Origin: Aestuariivita sp. | GTDB taxonomy: Bacteria; Pseudomonadota; Alphaproteobacteria; Rhodobacterales; Rhodobacteraceae | DNA length: 60,722 nt | Assembly (NCBI GenBank): GCA_026710055.1 | Contig: JAPORV010000325.1 | Span: 1-60,722 of the forward strand | Reading direction: 5' to 3' | Shown: piece after piece, positions 34,954-45,263 of the stretch | How positions within the stretch are numbered: the first letter of the stretch is position 1 | How the letters are laid out: each line of letters begins with the position of its first letter | The notes under the pieces: generated by a model | The model's input: the letters and a program-made list of their open reading frames with translations, nothing else | What the model was told of the DNA's origin: nothing | Databases searched by the model: none | Translations under genes and position numbers: made by a program

Positions 34954-36251
34954 CTAGCATATCAGAGGATCGGGACTAAATGGGACCAGATCGTGACCAC
35001 TTTAAAAACTGAAACTGGCGAAGAAACTAAACTCTATTACCAGATTGCTTTGCATATAGAATTGCTAAAGCTAGTTGTCAACTCTCTTTTTGGAAACGAA
35101 ATAAAATAAATTAAGATCAGAGGTATTTGCAAAACTCGACATTTAAGCGAGATTCTCCCGCTTTCAGGAATTTTGTTGAAAAACAGAAGGAACATGTCGC
35201 ATTTCCTCATCTATGAAAAAAGAAATAACATAAAGAGAAAACCACGATATGCCCTTATCTTCATATACATCACATCTCTGGAACAGATGTTAAAGGGAAT
35301 GAGGCCCCAGTAGCATTTCATTAGGTTTATGACATATTGGCGTGGTTTTTTTATGCCTCACGGCATGATTTTATGGCCGATTATTTTTTTTAAAAAGTAG
35401 TGAACATCATCATATGCTCATGTCATATAGGCTCCACCGTCAACCCTTTTACGGAGGGGAGACCCATGAGTCCTCAAATGATGGCCCGCACGTCCACAAC
35501 CTTCCTCTCGGCCGCCGCTTCACGCGACAGCAGATCGCGGATGTCTGGGACCGTCGCCCTGTTCTTGGACAACAGCCATCGCGCGTGAGCTCTGACGATT
35601 TGCGCGCATCTGAACGGGACGACCCTGAAAAGAGCGTATCGGCTGGCCGCAGGCTGACGGTTCCTCAAACATTGAAAAGCGCAAGGCATTCTCACTTTGC
35701 GAGCGCCGCGTCCTCGTATGTTCATCCTTTCGGTGGTTCGTTTGCGACAGCAACGATTGTACCCTCGCGGTTTTGCTGTTTCAATCCGCAGCGCGGGTCT
35801 GACCTGCGCGCGATGACTGGATGGGATGGAACCGAACGGGAGCGGCACTTGCCTCTCACCCTATCCAACAGCCGCTTTTTGATCCTGCCGTGAGTGCAGG
35901 TCACCCATCTGGCGTCCAAGGTGCTCTGTATGGCCCATCGGGAACTCCCCGACCTGTGCGAGACCTTCGTCGACCCTACACAGTTTGACGGTGCCTGTGA
36001 CAAAGCCGCCAATGGGCAGCGCATCGAGTAACATCCGGACAGGGAAAGACCAAACCAGCAAAAGACATCACTGTTAAACCGTTTGACCCGAACTTCCGGA
36101 CCTTTCTCAAAAGGGGAGAAAAAGCCCCTCTCAAAGCGCAACCGTCAACAAGCAAAACGAACAGAGCTACGGGAAGATCCTCCCTTTACCGCCCTATGGT
36201 CCCGCATGATCAATGCCGCCACACGGATGGCCCATCACCACCTTGATCGTC

Positions 36252-36927
36252 ATGCTCTTTACCTTCCGTCTCGTCCTCTCCGGCGGACGTCATGGCGATA
36301 CAACCGTAGTGGCTGATGCTTAAGGGAGCCATGCCAGCGTCTCAGCGTGCCCTGACCGCCTCCGCCATCGTCAAAGCCCGCGCGCGGGCGCATGAAGATA
36401 TCTTCCGTGACTTTCATCGTGACATCCGCGCCCATGATATCCATCATCCCACCTGGCACGGACACCGCGCCTTTGCCACGGGTGACAGCAAGCTGAACCT
36501 CCCCCGCACGCTGTTGGATCAAGGCACACCGATCCCGAACGAAAACGCCTCTTATCCACAAGGGGTATGATCCTGTCTTAATCGGCTCACCAATCACATG
36601 CTCTTTGACGTCGTCTTGACCGCCAACTTCAATGAACGTACCGCAGCTCAGCAGCATCTCCACGCCCTCTCACCCGGCGATGTCGTGGTCTTTGATCGCG
36701 GTTCCTTCTCCTCTACACTCCTGACCGTCCTGCACCAGCGCAACATCCATCCGGTGTTCCGCATCCCCCAGAGTTCTGTCACCGCCTTCCGCGAGGGAGA
36801 CCAGGATGATGTCCACCTGAACCTCATGCCGCCAAAGGACGCCCTCCGCAATATGCAGGCCAACGGCATCACGTCGCCCAAGCGCACCCCCCTTCACACA
36901 AGCCAACACGCACAAGTGCTTCGTTAA
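36252..36927 (+). pseudogene. IS4-family transposase remnant
   Basis: MLFTFRLVLSGGRHGD..., then in another frame WHGHRAFATGDSKLNLPRTLLDQGTPIPNENASYPQGV*SCLNRL...NERTAAQQHLHALSPGDVVVFDRGSFSSTLLTVLHQRNIHPVFRI; resembles IS4 DDE transposase (DGSKLNLP, NAHYPQGLVSCL, VVVFDRGYFSY). In-frame TGA at 36568-36570 and a frameshift near 36320. Confidence 0.75.
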
Positions 36928-37290
36928 AAGGTGTTGACGATGTCCCTTCTATTTTTGAAAGCGGCTTTTTGACCAATATCCGCAATTTTGACTACTGCCA
37001 ATAACCAGCCATCACCGCTTGAATAAACATTTACCAAACAATAGAGCCACTTGCAAAAGTCAGCAGAAATTATCTTTCAAAGCCCCCAAAGATCATCCTG
37101 ATGCCTGCAAAGTCCGCCCACGCCCCAAAATGACCAAAAGGCACTAAACCACCTCTCAGGACAGTCAATCGTGCGCCCAACGGGGCAAGAAGGCCTCTCA
37201 AGGCCCTGTTGTGAGAATCCTGTCACAATGGTGACTATCCGCACCAGCAAGGTCGGCGACACTGATTTACCGTAGATCCTGAAAAGAGGG

Positions 37291-38874
37291 TCAGATCAAC
37301 TCGTTACAAAAAGACACTGGCTCGACCCGGATGTCCAACAGATTGCGGGTGTCACGTCCACAAGCGATGGCAATCAGATGAATGGGTTCCTGCCGGTCGC
37401 GATATTTCTCAGCATAGCCCTTGTTCCGAATCTGGGCGAGTGCCGTCTCTAACGCCGCTTCGTTCTCCCCCGCAGTTGCCACCATCTTGAACTCAAAGAT
37501 AAACACCTGCCCACCCGTCAAGACCACCATGTCGGCACGACCATGGCTTGAGAATTCCGCCGCTCGAACATCCACACCAATCGCCCGAAACCCCATATGC
37601 AACAAACTCGCGTACCAGGCTTCATAGTGCGCCTGATCACTGTTGTGCCATTGATACGGAATACTCGCAAGATAAGCCTTAAGGGTCTCCGCAAACCCTC
37701 TAAAGTCATTCTCCTCAAGCAGAGTGCGTAATGTCTCCCCCTCCTCCGAGGGCACGCGATTTGTCGGATTCAGATAAGCCAGTAACTCATCATTCAAACT
37801 CAGCTGTACTTCCTGATTAGGATAATCCAATCGGTAAACTGTCCTGTGCCCCTCTTGTTTCTCGTCTGTAATGGTCAGATAGCCGGTCTGGAATAGAAGA
37901 GCCTCGGGACTGATGTCTTCCACATCAAATTTCGAAATCAAGGATCGGTCGACCGTCCGGTTCTCTAGTTCCTTCAAACTGACGGATATTTTCTTGAGGG
38001 TCTCAAAGAGAAAGTTCGGGGACCCTGTCTCGAACCAGTGCGGTTTGAACTCCCGTTCATCGAACAACAGAAGTACATCAAACGGATTATAAACTCGCTC
38101 GGTGCCACGCCAGTTATAGCCATTGTACCAGGTGCGGATGGCCTCACGGTCCAACCCTTCCAGTTCTGGAGCGAACACCGTATCGATATCGGTGTCAGTA
38201 TACCCGCAGATTGTGGCATAGCGCGGATCAAGACTGATATCCTTGAGATTGTTCAAGCCCGAGAACAGGCTGACCTTGGAGAACATGCTCACACCCGTCA
38301 CAAACACAAAGCGGACATGCGCCGCACTATCTTTGATGATGCCATAGAACCCCCGCAGATACTCCCGATTGGCACGCGCTTGTTCCGGATATTCAAGAAC
38401 ATCCAGAATCGGCTTGTCATATTCATCGACCAGAACGACAACGCGCCGGCCTGTCTGATGATGGAGACGGTCTAAAAGGTTGCGCAGACGCCGGGGACCG
38501 GTACCGGAGGTCAGAGCCGGCGCAAGGTCGTATGCGCGTTCGACGCTCTCCAGTTGTTCGATGATATCTCCTTCGATCTCTTCAGGCTCATTATATTTTC
38601 CACCAAAGCTCAGCCGTAGCACCGGATGAGTGATGGACCAGTCCCAGTGATCGTGAATGTCCAGTCCTCGGAATAGCGATTCCCGTCCTGCAAACAGCGC
38701 TCCGACCGTGTCCACCAGCAGGCTCTTGCCAAACCGACGGGAACGGGAGAGAAACCAGTGATCGCCCCGCGCGATCATATCCTGGATCAACGGGGTCTTA
38801 TCCACGTAATAGCTGCCAGTGTTCCGCAATCGATCGAAGTCCTGGATACCAATCGGCAGGCGTTGGCGGGTCAT
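37291..38874 (-). CDS. AAA-ATPase-like / PD-(D/E)XK nuclease family protein (PF09820/PF08011-type architecture)
   Basis: RLPIGIQDFDRLRNTGSYYVDKTPLIQDMIARGDHWFLSRSRRFGKSLLVDTVGALFAGRESLFRGLDI; C-term ADMVVLTGGQVFIFEFKM nuclease-like motif. Confidence 0.9.
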   Translation of the reverse strand: MTRQRLPIGIQDFDRLRNTGSYYVDKTPLIQDMIARGDHWFLSRSRRFGKSLLVDTVGALFAGRESLFRGLDIHDHWDWSITHPVLRLSFGGKYNEPEEIEGDIIEQLESVERAYDLAPALTSGTGPRRLRNLLDRLHHQTGRRVVVLVDEYDKPILDVLEYPEQARANREYLRGFYGIIKDSAAHVRFVFVTGVSMFSKVSLFSGLNNLKDISLDPRYATICGYTDTDIDTVFAPELEGLDREAIRTWYNGYNWRGTERVYNPFDVLLLFDEREFKPHWFETGSPNFLFETLKKISVSLKELENRTVDRSLISKFDVEDISPEALLFQTGYLTITDEKQEGHRTVYRLDYPNQEVQLSLNDELLAYLNPTNRVPSEEGETLRTLLEENDFRGFAETLKAYLASIPYQWHNSDQAHYEAWYASLLHMGFRAIGVDVRAAEFSSHGRADMVVLTGGQVFIFEFKMVATAGENEAALETALAQIRNKGYAEKYRDRQEPIHLIAIACGRDTRNLLDIRVEPVSFCNELI

Positions 38875-39871
38875 GAGTCTATCCTTTGTGGTTGGTCAAC
38901 CTTTTAAGGAACCATCGGGTCGATTGTATGTTCATTAACGTTTCAAAAGCAACAAACAAGAACATTTATAAAACCAAATAAATATTCTCAAAACATATCA
39001 TGGTGAGCGAAATGATTGAATAGCATTGATTAAGGTTTAGCAATTTTTTTGACTTTTCAGGATTAGAAAAACTGCCGTAAATATAGGGGGGGGGGTGATC
39101 CCAAAAAATTTCGAAAAGAAGTCACTCTCTCTTTTTGATATGTATATGGTTTTTTGAGTAAGTCTTTATCAAAAGGACTGAAATGAACTCGCGTATCGAA
39201 AACCTCAACTGCACAACATTTTGGGATCAACGCTTGGATCGCAAAACCATTGCGCTACTGTTGAAATATGCAAAGTGATGTTTCAACGGCTCAACATGCG
39301 TCTCGTATGATACATCGCAGAACAAAGAATATTTGCACTCAGAACAACACTTCTCAAAGCCAATCGATTTTCCATTGCTGACTTTATCCGTCAAAATGAG
39401 CACAGCATTTTGCAGGGACTCAATGCCCCCTTGTGCGTGTAACAGCACCCCGCTTCATGACTCATGACAATGATGCCGAAATCACTGACCTGTTTAATAG
39501 TCAATGGAAGGTCTCCACCGACCCAATGTCAAAAAAACCCTCACTTGTAGGGGTCAGCACTTTAACATAATGATGCGATATGTGAGCAGTGTCGCCAATA
39601 GGTTAACAACACCGGTTGATAGTATCATGCGTTATGCTCAATGCGAAAGAGCCCACCTTAGTGACGACCGGAGTTCCTATCAGTTCATCGGGACGTTCCA
39701 ATACAAGCACAATCAAAGAAAAGCAAAAGCTGCAATAAACAACAGACAGTAAAAGCCCGTTCAATGTCAAAATGGCCTTTGTGGGGACGAAAAACTGTCC
39801 GCGCTTAACTTAATGAATAAAATTCGTAACTTAATGCCATTGCCACCCTAGATCAATCTTTATGATTTATT

Positions 39872-39920
39872 AGCTTCATACGACCCACACTTTGCCATTT
39901 CATCTGGACAAGGACTGAAG
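39872..39920. repeat. Left copy of imperfect direct repeat flanking the 40137-41468 ATPase
   Basis: agcttcatacgacccacactttgccatttcatctggacaaggactga, similar to 41657-41708. Confidence 0.55.
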
Positions 39921-40136
39921 GTTGCGTCGGTAGTTAATTCCGAACTTTTTCGGATCAAAATTCCCAACGTGAATATAATAAAGCGTCGTTCCTGAAAATA
40001 GACATTTCAAGATTGGTGTGATAGGGCACACGGGCAATCGTATTATCCAACTGAAATGGATCATGTCTGAATCTTGCGTAAGGGCATGGGTTTAGGTATA
40101 AACGTATCTGTTTTATCCTGATGAAAGGGAAGCAGG

Positions 40137-41468
40137 ATGTCTGGGTTCAAACGCGAGGAGTTACACCGCTTCGTAAAAATGAGAGAGAAGTCCCCTCCGC
40201 CTGTATTCGTAGGCCGCAAGTCTATACTGAATAGTATTTTCGAAATTGCAAATACAACGGGCGAAGAAGGTATTGGGATTCCGGGCAACACAACCGTGAT
40301 TCAGGGTGCGCCAGGTGCGGGCAAAAGTTCAGTGTTGCATCATCTTGAAGCGCAAAATGCCAATGATAAGGCTCCAAAGGCTCTATATGTCTCTAGTGTC
40401 GAGTTAGAGGAGTTGTTTTCAGATGTCCTCATGGCAATCGCTACGCTCGGGTATACTGACAGAAGTAAATTGAAACGTCTAGCACTGCAAACCACCAAGT
40501 CGGTTGGCAGCCTTGCGCTTTTGGATGTGATAGGACAGATCAGTATAAGCCTGAAGGAGTTACAAGGTCTTTTCAAAACCCATGATATTCAGAATGTGAT
40601 GTCATTACATAAGGCATTTCCAGCTGAGGAATGGGACACGCCGGTGATTGTGGCAATTGATGAGGCACAAAACTTTCCAAAAAAGAAGGGAACGCAACAA
40701 TCAGGCTTTCTCATGGCGTTGCATGAAGCCCGTACGAAGTTGCCTTTAACACTTGTTGTGGCGGGACTTGGAGACACGCATTCTGTGATTCGGTCCATGG
40801 GATTAACCCATGGTGTAAAAGCACATTCTCTCGGATGTTTTAATTCTGTAGAATTGACGGAACTGACGGAAAAATGGTGCGTACATTTTGGAATTGAGAT
40901 TGGATCCTGCCAGGAAAAAATGGATTTGTTAATGGCAAACACCGACGGTTGGCCACGTCATGTTCACTGGGCGCAGCGTGCGCTCGCCGAAGCCGTTCTT
41001 ATGGATGGTGTCGATGGATTTGCGGATCGTATCCCTAATTGGAATGCTATACAATCAAAGGCAGATACACTTCGACGAGGGTATTACGATAGCCAGTATA
41101 GTGACGTAATAGACGAATCCTCGAAGCTCGCTGGTCGCGTGATGCTGGAGATCGCAAAAAGAGAACAGATGGGATTGTTTTTTAAAAAGGATGAGATTGT
41201 TGGTCTCGTAGAAAAATTTTCCGAAGAAAACAATGAACCCGGATGGAGAATTCCCAAGACAAAGGATTCTGTCTCTTACGTAACCGAATTGATCCATTGT
41301 GGCGCATTGCAAAGTCAATCAATGGACACTTATGATCGTATTGTAACCTGTCCGATTCCATCTTTTCAAAGCTATATTATCAAACAAGGTGGGTTCGATC
41401 TGCCGGTAGATTCCGATACACCTTCCCCATATTCGATAGAGGACCCCTACCGAGCTCCTAATTTTTAG
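40137..41468 (+). CDS. AAA ATPase (ORC/TniB-like ATP-binding protein), full-length paralog of the truncated ORF at the left edge
   Basis: Walker A VIQGAPGAGKSSVLHHLE, Walker B PVIVAIDEAQNFP; C-terminal third aligns with the 12-545 product. Confidence 0.85.
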   Translation: MSGFKREELHRFVKMREKSPPPVFVGRKSILNSIFEIANTTGEEGIGIPGNTTVIQGAPGAGKSSVLHHLEAQNANDKAPKALYVSSVELEELFSDVLMAIATLGYTDRSKLKRLALQTTKSVGSLALLDVIGQISISLKELQGLFKTHDIQNVMSLHKAFPAEEWDTPVIVAIDEAQNFPKKKGTQQSGFLMALHEARTKLPLTLVVAGLGDTHSVIRSMGLTHGVKAHSLGCFNSVELTELTEKWCVHFGIEIGSCQEKMDLLMANTDGWPRHVHWAQRALAEAVLMDGVDGFADRIPNWNAIQSKADTLRRGYYDSQYSDVIDESSKLAGRVMLEIAKREQMGLFFKKDEIVGLVEKFSEENNEPGWRIPKTKDSVSYVTELIHCGALQSQSMDTYDRIVTCPIPSFQSYIIKQGGFDLPVDSDTPSPYSIEDPYRAPNF

Positions 41469-41656
41469 TTTTACAATTAAATTAATATACGAAAACCAAC
41501 CCGCGAGAGGGAGTTAATAAGTAATCTAATTACCGATACAAGAAGTAAAGATTAATTCTTTAGAGTCCAATTTTACACTATTCTTACATAATACCTCCAA
41601 AAATATTCGCCAACCAATTTGACCTTCCACGAGGCTAGTGCTTGGCTTCCTAAACC

Positions 41657-41708
41657 AGCTTCACACGACCCACACATTGCCGATTTATCCAAACAAGAGG
41701 ACTGACCG
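41657..41708. repeat. Right copy of imperfect direct repeat flanking the 40137-41468 ATPase
   Basis: agcttcacacgacccacacattgccgatttatccaaacaagaggactga, similar to 39872-39920. Confidence 0.55.
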
Positions 41709-41784
41709 AATGTTAATACGTAATAACTTAACACCGACTCTTATGATAGCTATAGTTATCAAATGATTGCAGTCATCCGAGGAC

Positions 41785-42060
41785 ATTTTGGACAAGTGAA
41801 TGTCTGACTTGCCGAATCATTGGGCAAAATGACCAAGATTGTCATACGACTTGATCGTCTCTCTTCAGGAAATCTCTGAGAATACCGTTTCTGTTGGTCA
41901 TGGAGTATTCGAAATGCGGATTAACTTTGAACCTTGTTATAGAATATATTACTTGCACAGAGGTCAGAAGCATGACATTCTGCTTTGTGACAGAGATAAA
42001 TCGCCCTAAGATCGGAATATCAAGTCAAACCAAGATGTTAGTTGGAAAATGGGAGGACTG
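41785..42060 (+). pseudogene. Decayed HigB/RelE-like toxin gene
   Basis: Piecewise frames: LAESLGKMTKIVIRLDRLSSGNL and VGHGVFEMRINFEPCYRIYYLHRGQKHDILLCDRDKSP*DRNIKS resemble HigB-type RLDRL..GN...GVSEMRI.FGPGYRVYF..RG....LL.GGDKSTQ..DI; frameshift and nonsense codons present. Confidence 0.65.
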
Positions 42061-42091
42061 ATATTGACGACGAACGTAAACTTTGCACGTT

Positions 42092-42187
42092 ATGGCAACA
42101 CCAGACTATTTGAAAAGTGAGGAGGATATTCCAGCCTATCTTGATGTAAAGATAGAGGAGGACGATGAACCCCGAGAGGACGGCTGA
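42092..42187 (+). pseudogene. N-terminal fragment of a HigA-like addiction-module antitoxin
   Basis: MATPDYLKSEEDIPAYLDVKIEEDDEPREDG*; resembles the N-term of HigA-like antitoxins (..EDIAAYL..A.EE.DP); follows the toxin remnant. Confidence 0.6.
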
Positions 42188-42769
42188 CAATCGGTTGTTT
42201 CTTGAGGCCGTACTCTGGCAGTTTCGCCGGTAGGTGCAGAAGGATCTTTTTGACCGTATGTTCAGCATCTTATCGGATGATTCCGGTGTATCGGTCAATA
42301 AGACCATCGTGCAAGCCCCCGCAAAGGCTTTTGGGTTCGAAAAAGGTGATCTCACGAAGCTATCGGCCTTTCAAAGGGTGGTTTGACGCGCCAGATCGTG
42401 GCGTTGACCGATACGGTTGGGGAACTGATCCGTTTTGTTGTTCCACCGAGCCAAAGCTACGATCTCACAGTAATACCCGAGCTTCTCCGTAACCTTTCAT
42501 GTGAGAGGTTGATTAATGACGAAGCCTTTGACTCGGACGCTTTGCTTGATACGTTCGCTGAACGCGGAGTGGAAGCGGTAATTTCTCCGAAGACAGACCG
42601 AAGCATTCCGCGCAACTTTGACCGAGACACTGACCGCGACCAACACTGGATGGCGAATGTTTTTGCCAAAATCAAGGAGTTTGGTGCCATTGCGATACGG
42701 TACCACAAGACTGCGTTAAGCTTCGTGGCGAGCATTCATATGGTTGCAGGGGTCGTCGCCGCACGATAG
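42185..42769 (+). pseudogene. IS5-family (IS427-like) transposase remnant
   Basis: ADNRLFLEAVLWQFRR, KDLFDRMFSILSDDSGVSVNKTIVQAP, then ORF TRQIVALTDTVGELIRFVVPPSQSYDLTVIPELL...DEAFDSDALLDTFAERGVEAVISPKTDRSIPRNFDRD...ENFFAKIKEF-like AKIKEFGAIAIRYHKTALSFVASIHMVAGVVAAR; frames broken, N-terminal half partly deleted. Confidence 0.82.
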
Positions 42770-43370
42770 ATGTCAACCGGCCCTAGTCCAATATTAAACT
42801 TGGCCGAAGAATGGACAAAAAGCAAAATAGGAATTTCAGTTTCCACCATTATACAAGAAATTTGATTAGGTTTTAGAGCAAAATCTAATTGCCAATTTTC
42901 CTGACAAAAGTAATGGGTAAACTGTAACCATAAAATTCAACCGCCATGCTTGCATCGTCTTCCGGAGCAGAATGTATCTTGTGTATAAAAATTACACGCT
43001 GATCATTAATCTAAATCGTGAAATCAATCTTCTTCGAACACTACCGTTTCCGCCGCGGAGCAGTCGATATCCCGTCAATGCTCAATATAATATTCAAAAT
43101 GACGTCAGGCGGATCATTGATTTTGATCATCGCGAATAGGAAGCATCGTATAGTTTGTCCCAGAGTGACGTGTGTTGTCCGATTATCGGCTAAATCGTTA
43201 TGATCTGGCTATTTTGGAGGTTTTCACCATTATGGCGCATATCCGCAGTTATTAGTCAATAAATTCACCTCTGCACGCGGCCATCGCTAGTTTCAGTCAA
43301 CTATATAATTCCCAGTTGATTAACACTTCATTTTCAGCATTTTCATTTTGAGTAAAGACCAATTCAAATG

Positions 43371-45263
43371 TTATTTTTTATTCGGCTTGTTCTTTTCGTG
43401 AGCCAGACCAAGGAGTGCCTCTTCAAGACCTTTTTCTAATTCCATTGCTTTTTCGACATAGGCAGCGTTCAAGCTTGGATGAATATCGGTTGTCCACAGC
43501 TGCGCTAGTTCGCGCAACGCATGACGATCATGTGTAAAGAAAATACGCTCGGCTTGTGCTGCATCATAATCATTAAGTCCTACATTTTCGAGGACATAGC
43601 GTCCGGCTCTCAGCGAACTATCAAACATTTCTCTGACAATATCATTAGCGCCCGCCTTAAAGAGTTGATAAACATCATTACGATCATGCGCACGGGCGAC
43701 AATATAAATATCAGGCTGTTGACGACGTACATAGCTAACAAGCTTCACAGCAGCAACCGGATCGTCTAATGCAACGACTAACACACTTGCCTTACCCAAC
43801 CCCGCCGCCTTTAGTAAGTCGGGTCGCGTTGGGTCGCCAAAATAACCATGAAATCCAAAACGCCGCATCAGTTGAATTTTCTTGATGTCATGATCTAAAA
43901 CAACTGTCTTAAATCCACTTGCTTGAACAAGTCGATTTACGATTTGTCCGAAGCGACCAAACCCTGCAATAATGACAGCACCTTGTTCATTAATTTCGTC
44001 AAAATCATGTGCCTGAGATTCCATCAAAAATTTGCGAGAGAGCCATTCGTATACAATAAAAAATAACGGGGTAAGCAGCATCGATAATGCAATAATCAGC
44101 AGTATTTTCCCCGCAAGAATTTCAGATATTACGTTTTGTTGTGATGAAAAGGATATCAACAAAAAGCCAAATTCACCTGCTTGTGCCAGTCCTAGAGTAA
44201 ATAACCATTGATCACGCCCCTTCAGTCCAAATGCTCTGCCAAGAATATATAAAATCATACCCTTTAGTGCCATCACCAACAGTGCCAATCCGATATAATC
44301 GCTTGGGCTTTCCAGAAGAGAACGATAATCAATACCGGCACCAACTGTTATGAAAAATAAACCTAACAACAGGCCTTTGAACGGCTCAAGATCACTTTCA
44401 AGCTCATGACGAAACTCGGAATTAGCAAGTACAACGCCCGCCAAAAAAGCGCCGAGGGCTGGCGACAATCCAACAAGGATCATAAAGAAGGAAATACCAA
44501 CAACAATCAAAAGTGCTAAAGCAGTGTACATTTCACGCAATCTTGCCGCATGAATGTATCGAAACAAAGGACGAGTTAAGTACACTCCTGCGAAAATAAC
44601 CAATACGATTGCACTAAGCGTCACGAGAGTTACACCCCATGCGGGCAATCCAGCAACAAGAGATAAAGGATTACCGTGCTCCGCCGCGTGGTGAGCAGTA
44701 CTGTCGATCGCACGCGTAATTGATCCATCTTCAGCAATTTGAGCAGGCAGTCCGATTACCAGAAGAGGCAAAATTGCCAAAATTGGAATGACTGAAATGT
44801 CCTGCGTTAATAATACCGAAAAAGTAAATCGACCACCACGCGTTTGCATCAGACCTTTTTCTGATAAGGTCTGCAGAACAATCGCCGTAGACGATAAAGA
44901 AAGAGCGAGAGCAATCGCAATTGATTCTGGCCATGATCGCCCGAGTAACACAGCTGCCACGGCCAAAACTATTGTCGTCAGGCAAACCTGTAATCCACCT
45001 AATCCAATGACCTTATGACGAATGTCCCACAATGCGCGTGGTTCCAGGTCAAGTCCGATGAGGAAAAGCATCATTACAACGCCGAACTCAGCAAAATGCT
45101 GCAAGTCCCTTGTTTCCGCCCCCACAAGTCCCAAAACAGGACCGATCATGACTCCGGCTGCAATATATCCAAGAACTGATCCAAGCCCTAACCTTGAAGC
45201 GAGCGGAACAGCGATCACAGCGGCGGCCAAATAAATTAGTGCTTCAAATAAAAAACTATCCAT
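43371..45263 (-). CDS. KefB/KefC-type monovalent cation:proton antiporter (CPA2) with TrkA-N domain
   Basis: LGLGSVLGYIAAGVMIGPVLGL, SLSSTAIVLQTLSEKGL, SPALGAFLAGVVLANSEFRHELESDLEPFKGLLLGLFFITVGAGID; TrkA-N AVIIAGFGRFGQIVNRLVQASGFKTVVLDHD. Confidence 0.92.
   Translation of the reverse strand: MDSFLFEALIYLAAAVIAVPLASRLGLGSVLGYIAAGVMIGPVLGLVGAETRDLQHFAEFGVVMMLFLIGLDLEPRALWDIRHKVIGLGGLQVCLTTIVLAVAAVLLGRSWPESIAIALALSLSSTAIVLQTLSEKGLMQTRGGRFTFSVLLTQDISVIPILAILPLLVIGLPAQIAEDGSITRAIDSTAHHAAEHGNPLSLVAGLPAWGVTLVTLSAIVLVIFAGVYLTRPLFRYIHAARLREMYTALALLIVVGISFFMILVGLSPALGAFLAGVVLANSEFRHELESDLEPFKGLLLGLFFITVGAGIDYRSLLESPSDYIGLALLVMALKGMILYILGRAFGLKGRDQWLFTLGLAQAGEFGFLLISFSSQQNVISEILAGKILLIIALSMLLTPLFFIVYEWLSRKFLMESQAHDFDEINEQGAVIIAGFGRFGQIVNRLVQASGFKTVVLDHDIKKIQLMRRFGFHGYFGDPTRPDLLKAAGLGKASVLVVALDDPVAAVKLVSYVRRQQPDIYIVARAHDRNDVYQLFKAGANDIVREMFDSSLRAGRYVLENVGLNDYDAAQAERIFFTHDRHALRELAQLWTTDIHPSLNAAYVEKAMELEKGLEEALLGLAHEKNKPNKK

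Noticed and set aside
35414-35893. Overlapping plus and minus ORFs (159 aa and 124 aa) in the GC-rich patch
   Set aside because: No recognisable motif in either frame; long open frames are expected in locally GC-rich sequence. Possibly part of the decayed IS4 region but not supportable as genes.
36568-36570. In-frame TGA as evidence for a recoded genetic code (TGA=Trp) or selenocysteine
   Set aside because: It occurs in a frameshifted IS remnant, and the tRNA-Trp in the window has the standard CCA anticodon; simple pseudogene decay explains it.
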